From: Luteitalea pratensis
Lineage (GTDB): Bacteria > Acidobacteriota > Vicinamibacteria > Vicinamibacterales > Vicinamibacteraceae
Assembly (NCBI RefSeq): GCF_001618865.1
Contig: NZ_CP015136.1
Location: forward strand, 5,119,001-5,183,000
DNA: 64,000 bases
Reading direction: 5' to 3'
Shown: positions 16,846 through 26,132 of the stretch, in pieces
How the letters are laid out: every line of letters starts with the position of its first letter
Position numbering within the stretch: the first letter of the stretch is position 1
Notes under the pieces: generated by a model
Seen by the model: only the letters and a program-made list of their open reading frames with translations
What the model was told of the DNA's origin: nothing
The model's database searches: none
Made by a program: the position numbers and the translations under genes

Positions 16846-19077
16846 ATGACCCACATCTTTCTCTCCCTGGCGCTGTCGGTCGCCGGCCAGACCGGTCCGG
16901 TCGCCAATGCGTGCCCGATGCGGGTCGAGGTCCGCGATGGCAGCGGCGCACCCCTGCCCGGCGCCGCGATAGTCGACAGCACGACCTCCGCGATGATTGG
17001 CGTTGTCGCCGACGACGGAGCGGGGTGCGTGACTCCGGCGCGCCCGGTCCGCGTGGAACTTGCAGGGTTCGTGACGGCCACCGTCATGCCGCCCGACGTG
17101 GGGCCGCGGGGCACCACCACGACCACTACCGTCGTGCTGGCGCCAGCGTTCAAGGCCGACGTCGAAGTGGCGGCCGAGCGTCGCGATGCCCGCCTGCGCG
17201 ACGCGCCCGTGCGCACCGAGGTCGTATCCCGCGACTTCGTGGAGCAGGTCGGCGCGCGAACCCTGGCCGACGCGGTCGAATACACCACCGGCGTCCGGGT
17301 CGAGAACAACTGCCAGAACTGCAACTTCTCTCAGGTGCGTCTGCTCGGCCTCGAGGGGCCGTACACGCAGATCCTCATGGATGGACAGCCGACGCTCTCC
17401 TCGCTGGCCCAGGTCTATGGCCTCGAGCAGATTCCCGCCCGTCTGATCGATCGAATCGAGGTCACCAAGGGCGGCGGCGCGGCACTGCTCGGCCCTGGCT
17501 CGGTCGGTGGCGTCATCAACGTCATCACCCGCGAGCCGACGACGCGCGGGGCACAGCTCGACACGACGCTCGGCGTGACCCGCGGCGAGCCGACGGTGAC
17601 CACCGCGGCGGTCCTGGACTGGGTCTCGGGCGATCGGCGAAGCCTGCTGACCGCGTATGGCCAGGCCGACCGGGTCTCGCCCGTCGACGTCACCGGTGAC
17701 GGATATACCGAGGTCTCCCGCCGCGCGCTCGAGGCCGGTGGCATGCGCGCCCACCGGGTGATGCTCGACACGCGGGCGCGCCTGACCGTCGACGTCAGCG
17801 CCATGCGCGAGGACCGCCGCGGCGGCAACAACCTCGACCTGCCCCCGCACGAAGCCGACATCGCCGAGGACATCGACACGGAGCGGGCGGCGGGCACCGT
17901 GACCTGGTTCCATACGCCGAGCGCACGGACCGACTACCGCCTGACGCTTTCCGCCGCCGACACGCAACGCGACAGCTACTACGGCGTCGGCCGCGATCCG
18001 CTGGCCTACGGCGACACGCGGAGCCGTCTCGGCGTCGTCGACCTGCTGGTCAATCGCTATGCCAACCGTCACGTGCTCAGCGGCGGCGTGCAGATGACCG
18101 CGGAACGGCTGGAGGATCACCAGCCTGGCTATGGCCGCTCGCTGGACCTCCGGTACGACCAGGTCGGCGTGTTCGTGCAGGACGAATGGACGATGCACCC
18201 GGGGTGGCAGTTGCTGACCGGGGTGCGCGTCGATCGACACTCGGCGCTGACCCACGCGCAGGTGTTGCCGCGGGCCGCGCTGCGCGTGTCGCCGCGGCCG
18301 GCACTCGACTTCCGCGTGTCCTTTGCGCAGGGCATCCGGGCACCGCAGGTCTTCGACGAGGACCTGCACATCGCGTCGCTCGGCGGCGAGGCGCGAGTCG
18401 TTCGCATCGATCCCGCCCTGCGCCCGGAACGATCGGTCAACTGGATGGCCGGTGGTGAATGGAAGCCGGCGTTGTGGGGCGGACAGGCGTTGCTCGAAGT
18501 GAACGGCTTCCACACGCGCCTGACCGACCAGTTCCACCTGCAGGAGGACGACCTGCCCGAGACCGATGCGCGCGAGTTCCTCAAGGTGAACCTGGGAACC
18601 GCCGCCGTGCGCGGCCTGGAAGCCAACGCGGGGTGGGGTCGGGGCGATCACCTCGTCCTGCAGGGCGGACTCGTCGTTCAGCGGAGCACGTTCGGCCAGC
18701 CCGATCCGGACTTCGCCAGCACGCGTTTCTTCCGGACGCCAGACGTCTACGGCAACGCCTCGATTGCCGTGAAGGAGCTCCTGCCGGTGGACGTGTTTGC
18801 CGGCATCCGCATCACCGGACCGATGGTCGCGCCCCACTATGCCGGTGCCATCCCCGAGGATCGACTCGAGCACACGCCTTCGTTCGTGCAGGTCGACGTG
18901 TCGTTCGCGCGCCGCCTGTACGACGGCGCGGTGCCGCTGACACTCACGGTGGCGGTGCGCAACCTCACCGATGCGTACCAGGACGACCTCGACCAGGGGC
19001 CCCTGCGGGACTCGGCCTACGTGTATGGGCCGCGTGCGCCCCGGACCGTACTCGTCTCCATGCGGGTGGGACGATGA
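16846..19077 (+). CDS. TonB-dependent receptor of the ferrous-iron locus
   Basis: The 743-aa outer-membrane protein has a signal peptide (about 1-15), a short carboxypeptidase-regulatory-like beta domain (about 25-90), a plug domain (about 105-220, with GGGAALLGPGSVGGVINVI) and a 22-strand barrel. It resembles ferric-siderophore/colicin-type receptors. Substrate is unknown, but iron is suggested by the DtxR-FeoA and FeoB genes downstream. Its stop overlaps the TlpA-like start as ATGA. The 144-nt gap before it is shared with the divergent kinase gene. Confidence 0.9.
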   Translation: MTHIFLSLALSVAGQTGPVANACPMRVEVRDGSGAPLPGAAIVDSTTSAMIGVVADDGAGCVTPARPVRVELAGFVTATVMPPDVGPRGTTTTTTVVLAPAFKADVEVAAERRDARLRDAPVRTEVVSRDFVEQVGARTLADAVEYTTGVRVENNCQNCNFSQVRLLGLEGPYTQILMDGQPTLSSLAQVYGLEQIPARLIDRIEVTKGGGAALLGPGSVGGVINVITREPTTRGAQLDTTLGVTRGEPTVTTAAVLDWVSGDRRSLLTAYGQADRVSPVDVTGDGYTEVSRRALEAGGMRAHRVMLDTRARLTVDVSAMREDRRGGNNLDLPPHEADIAEDIDTERAAGTVTWFHTPSARTDYRLTLSAADTQRDSYYGVGRDPLAYGDTRSRLGVVDLLVNRYANRHVLSGGVQMTAERLEDHQPGYGRSLDLRYDQVGVFVQDEWTMHPGWQLLTGVRVDRHSALTHAQVLPRAALRVSPRPALDFRVSFAQGIRAPQVFDEDLHIASLGGEARVVRIDPALRPERSVNWMAGGEWKPALWGGQALLEVNGFHTRLTDQFHLQEDDLPETDAREFLKVNLGTAAVRGLEANAGWGRGDHLVLQGGLVVQRSTFGQPDPDFASTRFFRTPDVYGNASIAVKELLPVDVFAGIRITGPMVAPHYAGAIPEDRLEHTPSFVQVDVSFARRLYDGAVPLTLTVAVRNLTDAYQDDLDQGPLRDSAYVYGPRAPRTVLVSMRVGR

Positions 19078-19592
19078 CCAGCATCGTCCTCGCCTGTGTC
19101 GCCATCGTGCTGGCCCTTCCCTCTGTCGGATCGGCTCCACAGACCGCGACAGCCGACGGCCGCCCGAGGTCCACGCACCATGCCGTGCCCTGGCGCGCCA
19201 CCGACATCGACGGCCACGCGTGGTCCAGCGACACGCTGCACGGACGCGTCGTGCTGGTCGACTTCTGGGCGACGTGGTGCGCGCCCTGCCTCGAGGATCT
19301 GCCGCGCCTCAAGCGCCTGCACGCGCGCCAGGGGCCGCGTGGGTTGACAATCATCGGTGTGAGCCTCGATCGCGCCACCACCCGTGACTTCCGGAGTTGG
19401 CTCCAGCGCCAGGCCATCACGTGGCCGCAGGTGCGCGAGGCCGGCCAGTACGAGAGCCCGCTGGCGCGGACGTTCGGCGTCGAGGCGATTCCGGCCTCGT
19501 ACCTGTTCGACCGCGACGGCCGGTTGCACGCGACCTCGCTGCGCGGTGACGCGCTCGAGACCCGTGTGAGCGCGCTGGTGGAGGCACGATGA
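19074..19592 (+). CDS. TlpA/ResA-like thiol-disulfide protein
   Basis: A 172-aa exported thioredoxin-fold protein. A signal peptide (about 1-21) is followed by the redox motif WATWCAPC (near residue 70) and the cis-proline IPAS near residue 140. TlpA-type proteins reduce or shuffle disulfides in the periplasm. It is coupled to both neighbours by ATGA overlaps, so it is likely made together with the receptor and the iron-transport proteins. Confidence 0.88.
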   Translation: MTSIVLACVAIVLALPSVGSAPQTATADGRPRSTHHAVPWRATDIDGHAWSSDTLHGRVVLVDFWATWCAPCLEDLPRLKRLHARQGPRGLTIIGVSLDRATTRDFRSWLQRQAITWPQVREAGQYESPLARTFGVEAIPASYLFDRDGRLHATSLRGDALETRVSALVEAR

Positions 19593-20635
19593 ACGCCTGG
19601 ATGTGGTGGGGCCTGATCGCGATCGTCGTCCTCCTGCTGGCCGTCTGGCCACGCCACGGCGTCGTGGCACGCGTCAGGCGACGTGCCGCGCGCCGTTCCG
19701 AGGAGCAGGGCGACAACGCGTTGAAGCACCTGCTGCAGGAGGCCCAGGCGGGCCGCGCGGGGTCGTTTGCGTCGCTCAAGGGCACGTTGCGCCTCGGCGA
19801 CCGTGGGCTGCTTCGCGTCCTCGGCCGACTGCGCGCCGCCGGCCTGACGGCATCGGAGGGCGGGAGCTACACGCTGACCACGATCGGCGAGCATCGGGCC
19901 AGGCACCTGGTGCGGGCCCATCGGCTGCTGGAACGCTATCTCGCCGACGAGGCGCGATTGCCGTTGACGGCCGTGCACAAGGTGGCCGAGAAACTCGAAC
20001 ACCGTCTCAGCGAAGCCGATGCCGACCGCCTGTCGGCGTCGCTGGGACATCCCGAGCGCGACCCGCACGGCGATCCGATTCCGTCGGCCGGTGAAGGCTC
20101 CGACGACCCCGGCGAGCCGATCACGCACTGGCACGTCGGCCAGGAGGGACGCATCGTCCACCTCGAGGACGAGCCCGAGGCCACGTTCAGTGCCCTCGTC
20201 CGCCTCGACCTGCAGCCCGGCCAGGCCTTCCGCGTCCTCGAGAGTTCCGGCGATGCGCTCGGCCTGCTGGTGGAGGATCGCGAGGTGAGCCTGCCGCTCG
20301 AACACGCCGGCAACGTGTTCGTGGCGCCACTCGAGGGCTGGGCCGCCAATGCCCGCGACCTCGTGCGGTTGTCGCACCTGCCCGTGGATCAGGACGCGGA
20401 AATCGTGTCGATCGTGCCGAGTTGCCAGGGGCTGACACGGCGCCGGCTCCTGGATCTCGGATTCACGCCGGGCACGCGCCTGCGGCCCGTGCTGCAGACG
20501 TTTGTCGGCGACCCGCGCGCCTATCGCGTCCGCGGCACCACCATCGCACTGCGGCGCGACCAGGCCTCGGTGGTCATCGTGCGGCCAATCGCGGCTGCAT
20601 CGGCACCAGGCTCGGGAATGAGGCAAGGGGCATGA
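19589..20635 (+). CDS. membrane-anchored DtxR-like regulator fused to FeoA domains
   Basis: The 348-aa protein has an N-terminal membrane span (about 3-21), a winged-helix and a DtxR metal-binding/dimerisation helix region (about 45-160, with AHRLLERYL and KLEHRLS), and two C-terminal SH3-like FeoA domains (about 200-260 and 270-335). FeoA is normally a separate partner of FeoB. Fusion to a membrane-tethered DtxR-like module suggests direct coupling of metal sensing to the transporter. It overlaps the FeoB G-protein gene as ATGA. Confidence 0.8.
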   Translation: MNAWMWWGLIAIVVLLLAVWPRHGVVARVRRRAARRSEEQGDNALKHLLQEAQAGRAGSFASLKGTLRLGDRGLLRVLGRLRAAGLTASEGGSYTLTTIGEHRARHLVRAHRLLERYLADEARLPLTAVHKVAEKLEHRLSEADADRLSASLGHPERDPHGDPIPSAGEGSDDPGEPITHWHVGQEGRIVHLEDEPEATFSALVRLDLQPGQAFRVLESSGDALGLLVEDREVSLPLEHAGNVFVAPLEGWAANARDLVRLSHLPVDQDAEIVSIVPSCQGLTRRRLLDLGFTPGTRLRPVLQTFVGDPRAYRVRGTTIALRRDQASVVIVRPIAAASAPGSGMRQGA

Positions 20636-21447
20636 GCGGACACGATTGTGAAGCCTGTCCGGTGGCGTCCGAACTCGCCCCGATGGGGATGCAGGTCGGC
20701 GGGGTCGATCGCGTGATCGCGCTGGCGGGCAATCCGAACACCGGCAAGAGCACGCTCTTCAACGCCCTGACCGGGCTCCGGCAGCACACCGGGAACTGGC
20801 CTGGCAAGACGGTGACGCGCGCCGAAGGCGGCTTCGCCTACGACAAGGTGCGCTACAAGATCGTCGACCTGCCCGGTACCTACTCGCTGCTGTCGGCGTC
20901 GCAGGACGAGGAGGTCGCGCGCGATTTCATCCTGTTCGGACAGCCGCACGCCGTCATCGTCGTCACCGATGCGAGCGCGCTCGAGCGCAACCTGAATCTC
21001 GTGCTGCAGGTGCTCGAGATCACCGACCGCGTCGTCGTCGCCGTGAACCTGATGGACGAGGCACGACGCAAGGGACTCGATGTCGACACGCGGAGCCTCG
21101 CTCGCGACCTCGGCGTACCGGTGATCCCGATTGTCGCCCGGACCGGCGAGGGCCTGCACGCGCTGCTCACGGCGGTGGATGGCGTGTCGAGCGGCGCGGT
21201 GCAGACAGCACCGCTCCGTGTGACCGGGACGCCCGAGTTCGAGCATGCGGTCCGTGAATTGATGACGCACATCGAGGCCGCGGCCCCGGGTGTGCCCAAC
21301 AGCCGCTGGCTGGCGATTCGCCTGCTCGACGGCGACGCGCGCGTGGAAGAGGCGCTCCGTACCGGCGAACTCACCCGGCTCGTGTCGCGGCAGCAGCAGC
21401 AAGACGTCCGGTTCAGCAAGCAGATTGCGCTGCAAGGCGCGCAATAG
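20632..21447 (+). CDS. FeoB G-protein domain as a separate protein
   Basis: The 271-aa product has a complete FeoB GTPase: G1 GNPNTGKSTLFN (near residue 29), G3 DLPGTYS (near residue 78), G4 NLMDE (near residue 138), and a GDI-like helical tail. It stops before the membrane part, which is encoded by the next gene. FeoB is usually one chain of about 750 aa. The 160 nt between the two halves are filled with heptamer-type repeats. Confidence 0.9.
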   Translation: MSGHDCEACPVASELAPMGMQVGGVDRVIALAGNPNTGKSTLFNALTGLRQHTGNWPGKTVTRAEGGFAYDKVRYKIVDLPGTYSLLSASQDEEVARDFILFGQPHAVIVVTDASALERNLNLVLQVLEITDRVVVAVNLMDEARRKGLDVDTRSLARDLGVPVIPIVARTGEGLHALLTAVDGVSSGAVQTAPLRVTGTPEFEHAVRELMTHIEAAAPGVPNSRWLAIRLLDGDARVEEALRTGELTRLVSRQQQQDVRFSKQIALQGAQ

Positions 21448-21480
21448 GGCGGCTTCGCCGCGGGAACAGGACCACAGGAT

Positions 21481-21603
21481 CTCAGGAGCTCAGGAACTCA
21501 GGCTTCAAGCATCAAGCATCAAGCATGAAGCGGTAGACCGTGGCGGTAGGCGGTAGGCCGTAGGCGGTAGGCGGTAGGCGTTAAGCGTTAGGCATCAGGC
21601 ATT
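21481..21603. repeat. mixed heptamer array between the two FeoB genes
   Basis: Degenerate units CTCAGGA/ATCAAGC, then about six CGGTAGG-type units, then GTTAAGC, GTTAGGC and ATCAGGC. The period is 7 nt over most of the length. The array runs to within 5 nt of the permease ATG at 21608, so no normal Shine-Dalgarno is present. Confidence 0.9.
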
Positions 21604-21607
21604 ACCA

Positions 21608-23032
21608 ATGAACGACTCCGTGATTGACCGTGCGATTCCACCGACACCCGACGAGGTGCTGGCGCGGGCGCGCGAGCTGCGGCGCCAGTTGAGCGGCAGC
21701 TTCCGGGAGGAGGCAGTGAAGTCGCTGTATGCCGAGGCCGAGCGCGTGGCGCAGCGAGCGGTGTCGCAGGACGGCGACACGCGCGCCCTCGATTTCGACC
21801 AGCGCGTCGACCACCTCGTCACCTCGCCGTGGCTCGGGTTGCCGATCATGCTGGCGTTGCTGTCGGTGGTGTTCTGGCTGACGATCGCCGGCGCCAACGT
21901 GCCGTCGGCGATGCTCGCGCAGGGCCTGTTCTGGATCGAGGACCAGGCATCCGGGCTCTTCGATGCCGCCGGCGTGCCGTGGTGGGTGACCGGCTTCCTG
22001 TGGCACGGCGTCTATCGCGGCCTCGCGTGGGTCGTGAGCGTGATGCTGCCGCCGATGGCGATCTTCTTCCCGCTGTTCACGATGTTCGAGGACCTCGGGT
22101 ACCTGCCGCGGGTTGCCTTCAACCTCGATTTCCTGTTCCGCCGCGCCGGCGCCCACGGCAAGCAGGCGTTGACGATGGCGATGGGGTTCGGCTGCAACGC
22201 CGCCGGCGTGATCGCCACCCGGATCATCGATTCGCCGCGCGAGCGGCTGGTCGCCATCCTCACGAACAACTTCGTGCCGTGCAACGGCCGCTTCCCGACG
22301 TTGATCATGCTCGGCACCATCTTCGTCGGCGCGTCGTTCGCACCCGGCTTCGCGTCCATTGCCGCCGCGGCGGCCGTGGTCGGCGTCGTCGTGCTCGGCA
22401 TCGGCTTCACCCTACTGATGTCGTGGCTGCTCTCGCGCACGATCCTGCGGGGCGAAGCCTCGACCTTCACGCTCGAACTGCCACCCTATCGCCGGCCGAA
22501 CATCGGCCGCATCTTCTACACCTCGCTGATCGACCGGACGCTGTTCGTCCTCTGGCGGGCAATGTGGACCGCCGCGCCCGCCGGTGCCGTCATCTGGCTG
22601 CTCGCCAACATCCACTGGGGCGACCACACGCTGGCGGCGATCTCGGCCGGCTGGCTCGATCCGCTCGGCCGCGCCATCGGCCTGGACGGCGTGATCCTGC
22701 TCGCCTACGTCATTGCCATCCCGGCCAACGAGATCGTGGTGCCGACACTGGTCATGGCCTACCTGGGCGCCGGGATGATGACCGAGATGTCAGGGCTCGG
22801 GGACCTGCGCCGCCTGCTCGTCGAGCAGCAGGGCTGGACGATGCTGACGGCCGTGAACCTGATGCTGTTCTCGCTGTTGCACAACCCGTGTGCGACAACC
22901 ATCCTGACGATGTACAAGGAAACCCTGAGCGCCAAGTGGGCCACGGTGGGCGCGCTCCTACCCCTCGGCACCGCGTTCCTGGTGTGCTTCCTCACGGCGA
23001 CGCTCGCCCGCGCGTTCGGCCTCGGGGTCTAG
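21608..23032 (+). CDS. FeoB membrane permease as a separate protein
   Basis: The 474-aa polytopic protein begins with the linker that in FeoB follows the G-protein, then has the Gate/nucleoside-recognition membrane core. Family landmarks are FPLFTMFEDLGYLPRVAF, MGFGCNAAGVIATRII and FVPCNGRFPTLIML, including the conserved Cys residues of the pore. It should form the Fe(II) channel with the separate G-protein. The long 5' gap of repeats and absent Shine-Dalgarno leave its translation mode open. Confidence 0.9.
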   Translation: MNDSVIDRAIPPTPDEVLARARELRRQLSGSFREEAVKSLYAEAERVAQRAVSQDGDTRALDFDQRVDHLVTSPWLGLPIMLALLSVVFWLTIAGANVPSAMLAQGLFWIEDQASGLFDAAGVPWWVTGFLWHGVYRGLAWVVSVMLPPMAIFFPLFTMFEDLGYLPRVAFNLDFLFRRAGAHGKQALTMAMGFGCNAAGVIATRIIDSPRERLVAILTNNFVPCNGRFPTLIMLGTIFVGASFAPGFASIAAAAAVVGVVVLGIGFTLLMSWLLSRTILRGEASTFTLELPPYRRPNIGRIFYTSLIDRTLFVLWRAMWTAAPAGAVIWLLANIHWGDHTLAAISAGWLDPLGRAIGLDGVILLAYVIAIPANEIVVPTLVMAYLGAGMMTEMSGLGDLRRLLVEQQGWTMLTAVNLMLFSLLHNPCATTILTMYKETLSAKWATVGALLPLGTAFLVCFLTATLARAFGLGV

Positions 23033-23037
23033 CCGCA

Positions 23038-23103
23038 AGTCTCAGGTCTCAGGTCTCAAGCAACCCTTCGTCCTGCCTAGACTTGAGACGTGAGACCTCA
23101 GGC
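23038..23103. repeat. heptamer units TCAGGTC in opposite orientations
   Basis: GTCTCAGGTCTCAGGTCTCAAG is followed after about 20 nt by the reverse-complement type CTTGAGACGTGAGACCTCAGG, so the pair can form a hairpin between two convergent genes. Confidence 0.85.
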
Positions 23104-23110
23104 TTGGCCC

Positions 23111-23995
23111 CTATGGTGTCGGCTTCTTGAACAACGACTTCTCGGGCTCGTTCGGGCGTGTCGGGGGTGCTTCGGACACGGCGGCGCCCGCCCACCTGTG
23201 CACGAAGACCTGTGACGGGTCGTCCTCCGGCATCAGCAACAGCTCGCTGCCCGAGACCGCCATTCCTTCGGCCGTGAGCACGGTGCCGCGGTCGGTCTTC
23301 CCCACCACGATGCGCTCCTTCAGGTCGAGGGAAGGCCATTCGAGCAGGTCGACGACGCCCTGGTCGCCAATCAGTCCGCCGGCCAGCAACCCGTCCGACG
23401 TCCACTGGAGATCCTGGTAGCGCGCGGAGCCGTCGTGCTCCACGGCCTGGGACTGCCTGCCGTCGAGGGTCCACTCGTAGAACGTGCGCGCGTCCCAGTT
23501 GCAGCCGATGAGGGCCGCGGATGTCGCTGCGACGGCGCCAATGTGGTCGGCGACCGGGAAGCTGGAACGCACCGCGAGCGTCTTGGCGTCCCGGCCCTGG
23601 ATGACGCTGGTCGAGGCGCGACGGTACTCGGCGACAGGCAGCCACAGCGTGTCGCCGAGCCGGCCGAGGCCGCCGGGGTGATAACGCGGGCCGTCCTGGA
23701 CCTCGACCCGCTGCACCTGTCCGCCGTCGGAGGCCCGGAACGACACCAGCAGGCCCTTCTGCTCCTTGCGCAGCACCGAGGTGACAAACCACGTGGCGCC
23801 GTCGGCACTGGCGGTGATCCCCTGCGGGTGGTCGAGGACGGCACCGAGGGTGACCGTGCGCAACAGGGCGCCGAGGGACCCGGATCGGACCGAGACCTGC
23901 TGGGCCCTCACGGCCGGGCTCCACAGGGCGGGACCGGCAAGACCCAGGACGGTCAGGAACGCTCGGCGGGAGGCGGTCGGGGCAGCGGAGGCCAT
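23111..23995 (-). CDS. exported beta-propeller-like protein of unknown function
   Basis: The 294-aa product starts MASAAPTASRRAFLTVLG, a Tat-like or Sec signal ending near AVRAQ (about residue 30). Repeating beta-strand segments such as HPQGITASADGATWFVTSV suggest a propeller. It may belong to the DUF6454-type proteins, but I hold this loosely. I chose the ATG at 23995 because the signal peptide follows directly; a longer reading frame starts at 24106. Confidence 0.65.
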   Translation of the reverse strand: MASAAPTASRRAFLTVLGLAGPALWSPAVRAQQVSVRSGSLGALLRTVTLGAVLDHPQGITASADGATWFVTSVLRKEQKGLLVSFRASDGGQVQRVEVQDGPRYHPGGLGRLGDTLWLPVAEYRRASTSVIQGRDAKTLAVRSSFPVADHIGAVAATSAALIGCNWDARTFYEWTLDGRQSQAVEHDGSARYQDLQWTSDGLLAGGLIGDQGVVDLLEWPSLDLKERIVVGKTDRGTVLTAEGMAVSGSELLLMPEDDPSQVFVHRWAGAAVSEAPPTRPNEPEKSLFKKPTP

Positions 23996-24084
23996 GCAGG
24001 AGATCTGACCCGGTCCCGCCCGGCAGCGCAAGTCTCGCGGATCGCCTTGCGCAACGTGCGGCCCGATGCCAGACTTCACTGACG

Positions 24085-24735
24085 TTGTCCTCGTCCAATT
24101 CGTCACACCGGCCGCGCTCGGGGCGCGCGTCGCGCCTGCCCGATGTCCCGGTGCCGTTCCGGTACCAGTTCAGCGAGGCCGATTGCGTCCCGACCACCTT
24201 CCTGAACGGCATCGCCGCGCTCTTCGGACGCGGTGAGATCCCGCCGCTGGTGATTCAGCGCGTCTACACGTACACGCTCAATGGCGTGAGCCGCAGCAAC
24301 ACGCTCGGCGACGGCACCGACGAATGGGGCATACGCGTCACCGCCGAGTGGCTGGGCGCGTACAAGGAAGGTCAATTCGCGCTCAAGACCGAATACCTGC
24401 GTGGCACCGAGGTGCACGTCAAGCGTGGCAACCAGCTGGTTGCGTGCTTGAACACCGGCGGCGTCGGCCTCTGCAACCTGCACATTGGCGGCAACGTCTG
24501 GCACTACGTGCTGGCCATCAAGGCCGACCCCGAAGGTCTCTCCTTCTTCGATCCGTATTTCCAGCGGACGTTGAAGGGGCTCAACGGCTCCGCGCAGCGC
24601 CTGCACGAGGACCCCGACGGGGCCAACCTGTGGGTCGAACGCGACTGGCTGGACACCTACAGCAATCGCAAGCGGTACTGCTTCGGATCGGTACGTAACC
24701 GCGAAGCCGTGCTCCTCTGGCGTCGCAAGCGCTGA
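24085..24735 (+). CDS. papain-like/C39-type cysteine peptidase-like protein
   Basis: A 216-aa protein with the sequence FSEADCVPTTFLNGIAAL (Cys near residue 34) and NVWHYVLAIKADPEGLSFFDPY (His near residue 140, Asp about 15 later). These are the Cys, His and Asp positions of C39-like peptidases. It has no signal peptide or transporter partner. The start is a TTG; no ATG or GTG with a Shine-Dalgarno precedes the conserved part, so the N-terminus is uncertain. Substrate unknown. Confidence 0.7.
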   Translation: MSSSNSSHRPRSGRASRLPDVPVPFRYQFSEADCVPTTFLNGIAALFGRGEIPPLVIQRVYTYTLNGVSRSNTLGDGTDEWGIRVTAEWLGAYKEGQFALKTEYLRGTEVHVKRGNQLVACLNTGGVGLCNLHIGGNVWHYVLAIKADPEGLSFFDPYFQRTLKGLNGSAQRLHEDPDGANLWVERDWLDTYSNRKRYCFGSVRNREAVLLWRRKR

Positions 24736-24796
24736 CATCCGGTTCATCACGACGCTGGGCCAGCGGGGGGTGCATCAGCTACCCTGTTGCGCGTCG

Positions 24797-26104
24797 ATGC
24801 CTTCAGTGACTCCGGCGAGTCCGACTCGCTCACGCCTCGCCCTGCTGACCGGCGTGGCGCGCGACGAGCGTGTCGCCCTCGCCTGGAGCTTCCTCTACTT
24901 CTTCTCGCTGCTGTGCGCTTACGGCCTGCTGCGGCCGCTCCGCGAAGAGATGGGCGTCCGGCACGGCGTGAACAAGCTGCAGTGGCTGTTCAGCGGCACG
25001 TTCGTCTGCATGCTCCTGGCGCAGCCGCTATACGGGGCACTCGTCTCGCGCTTCGAGCGGCGCGTGTTCCTGCCCGTCGTCTACGGTTTCTTCATCGCGT
25101 GCCTGCTGGCGTTCTACGCCGTCTTCCGGATCGATCGTGGCATGGCCGTCGTCGTCCCCGCGTTCTTCATCTGGGTGAGCGTCTTCAACCTGTTCGTCGT
25201 GTCGGTGTTCTGGAGCTTCATGTCCGACATCTTCACGACCGACCAGGCCAAGCGCCTCTACGGCATCATCGCGGCGGGAGGCACGTGCGGCGCGCTGGCC
25301 GGGCCGGCCCTGACGGCGCTCCTGGTCGAACGCGTCGGCGTTCCGCAGTTGATGCTGATCTCGGCGCTGCTGCTCAGCGGTGCGCTGATGGCCATCCTGC
25401 GCCTGCTGCCGTGGGCCACCGAGCGGCGCGGGCCCGATCGCGCGATCGGCGGCACGGTGCTCGCGGGCGCGCGCCTGGTGATGGCGTCACCGTTCCTCCG
25501 GTTGATCGCCGGGCTGTTGCTGCTCTACGTGACGGTCAACACGATCCTCTACTACCAGCAGGCCGCTCTCGTGGCCGCGGCCTTCAGCGACTCCGCGGCG
25601 CGAGCCGCGTACTTCGCCCGTGTCGATTTCGCCGTCAACGCGCTCACCGTGAGCACGCAGGTGATCGTGACGCGCGTGCTGCTGACACGCTTCGGTGTCA
25701 CGCCGCTGCTGATGCTCTCGCCGCTGCTGGTCGCCACCGGGTTCGCCTGGCTCGCGGCCTCGCCGACGCCCTTGCTCTTGGCGTCGATTCAGGTGGTACA
25801 CCGTGCCGGCAACTTCTCGCTGATCGCACCGGCCCGCGAAAGCCTGTTCACGCGTGTCGACCGCGAGAGCCGCTACAAGGCCAAGGCATTCATCGACACG
25901 GCCATCTATCGCGGCGGTGATCTCGTGAACGGCTGGATCATGGCCGGCATCGTCGCGATGAAGGTGCCGCTTGGCGAGGTCGCGCTCGTGGGCCTCGTCG
26001 TGGCATGTGTCTGGGCCCTGCTCGGGTGGCGGGTCGGACGCACGCACGATGAGCACCTGGCCGCGGCAGGCACGGTGGCGGCTTCTGAGTTCCTGGGTTC
26101 CTGA
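24797..26104 (+). CDS. MFS-type transporter
   Basis: A protein of about 435 aa with roughly 12 membrane spans, resembling the acidobacterial MFS carriers annotated as NTP/NDP-translocase-like; the substrate cannot be inferred. Landmarks are LRPLREEMG early and FSFMSDIFTTDQAKRLYG-like WSFMSDIFTTDQAKRLYG near residue 150. The start at 24797 precedes the first charged N-terminus. The last residues and the stop codon are formed by the TTCCTGAG repeat that follows. Confidence 0.78.
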   Translation: MPSVTPASPTRSRLALLTGVARDERVALAWSFLYFFSLLCAYGLLRPLREEMGVRHGVNKLQWLFSGTFVCMLLAQPLYGALVSRFERRVFLPVVYGFFIACLLAFYAVFRIDRGMAVVVPAFFIWVSVFNLFVVSVFWSFMSDIFTTDQAKRLYGIIAAGGTCGALAGPALTALLVERVGVPQLMLISALLLSGALMAILRLLPWATERRGPDRAIGGTVLAGARLVMASPFLRLIAGLLLLYVTVNTILYYQQAALVAAAFSDSAARAAYFARVDFAVNALTVSTQVIVTRVLLTRFGVTPLLMLSPLLVATGFAWLAASPTPLLLASIQVVHRAGNFSLIAPARESLFTRVDRESRYKAKAFIDTAIYRGGDLVNGWIMAGIVAMKVPLGEVALVGLVVACVWALLGWRVGRTHDEHLAAAGTVAASEFLGS

Positions 26105-26123
26105 GTTCCTGAGTTCCTGAGAG
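26083..26123. repeat. octanucleotide array TTCCTGAG
   Basis: About four copies of TTCCTGAG/TTCCTGGG run through the 3' end of the MFS gene and up to the Shine-Dalgarno of the next gene. The MFS stop TGA is inside a unit. Confidence 0.9.
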
Positions 26124-26132
26124 GACGACCCG

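Noticed and set aside
16831-19140. Open reading frame of 769 codons on the minus strand
   Set aside because: It is antisense to the iron-locus TonB receptor and has no recognisable domain.
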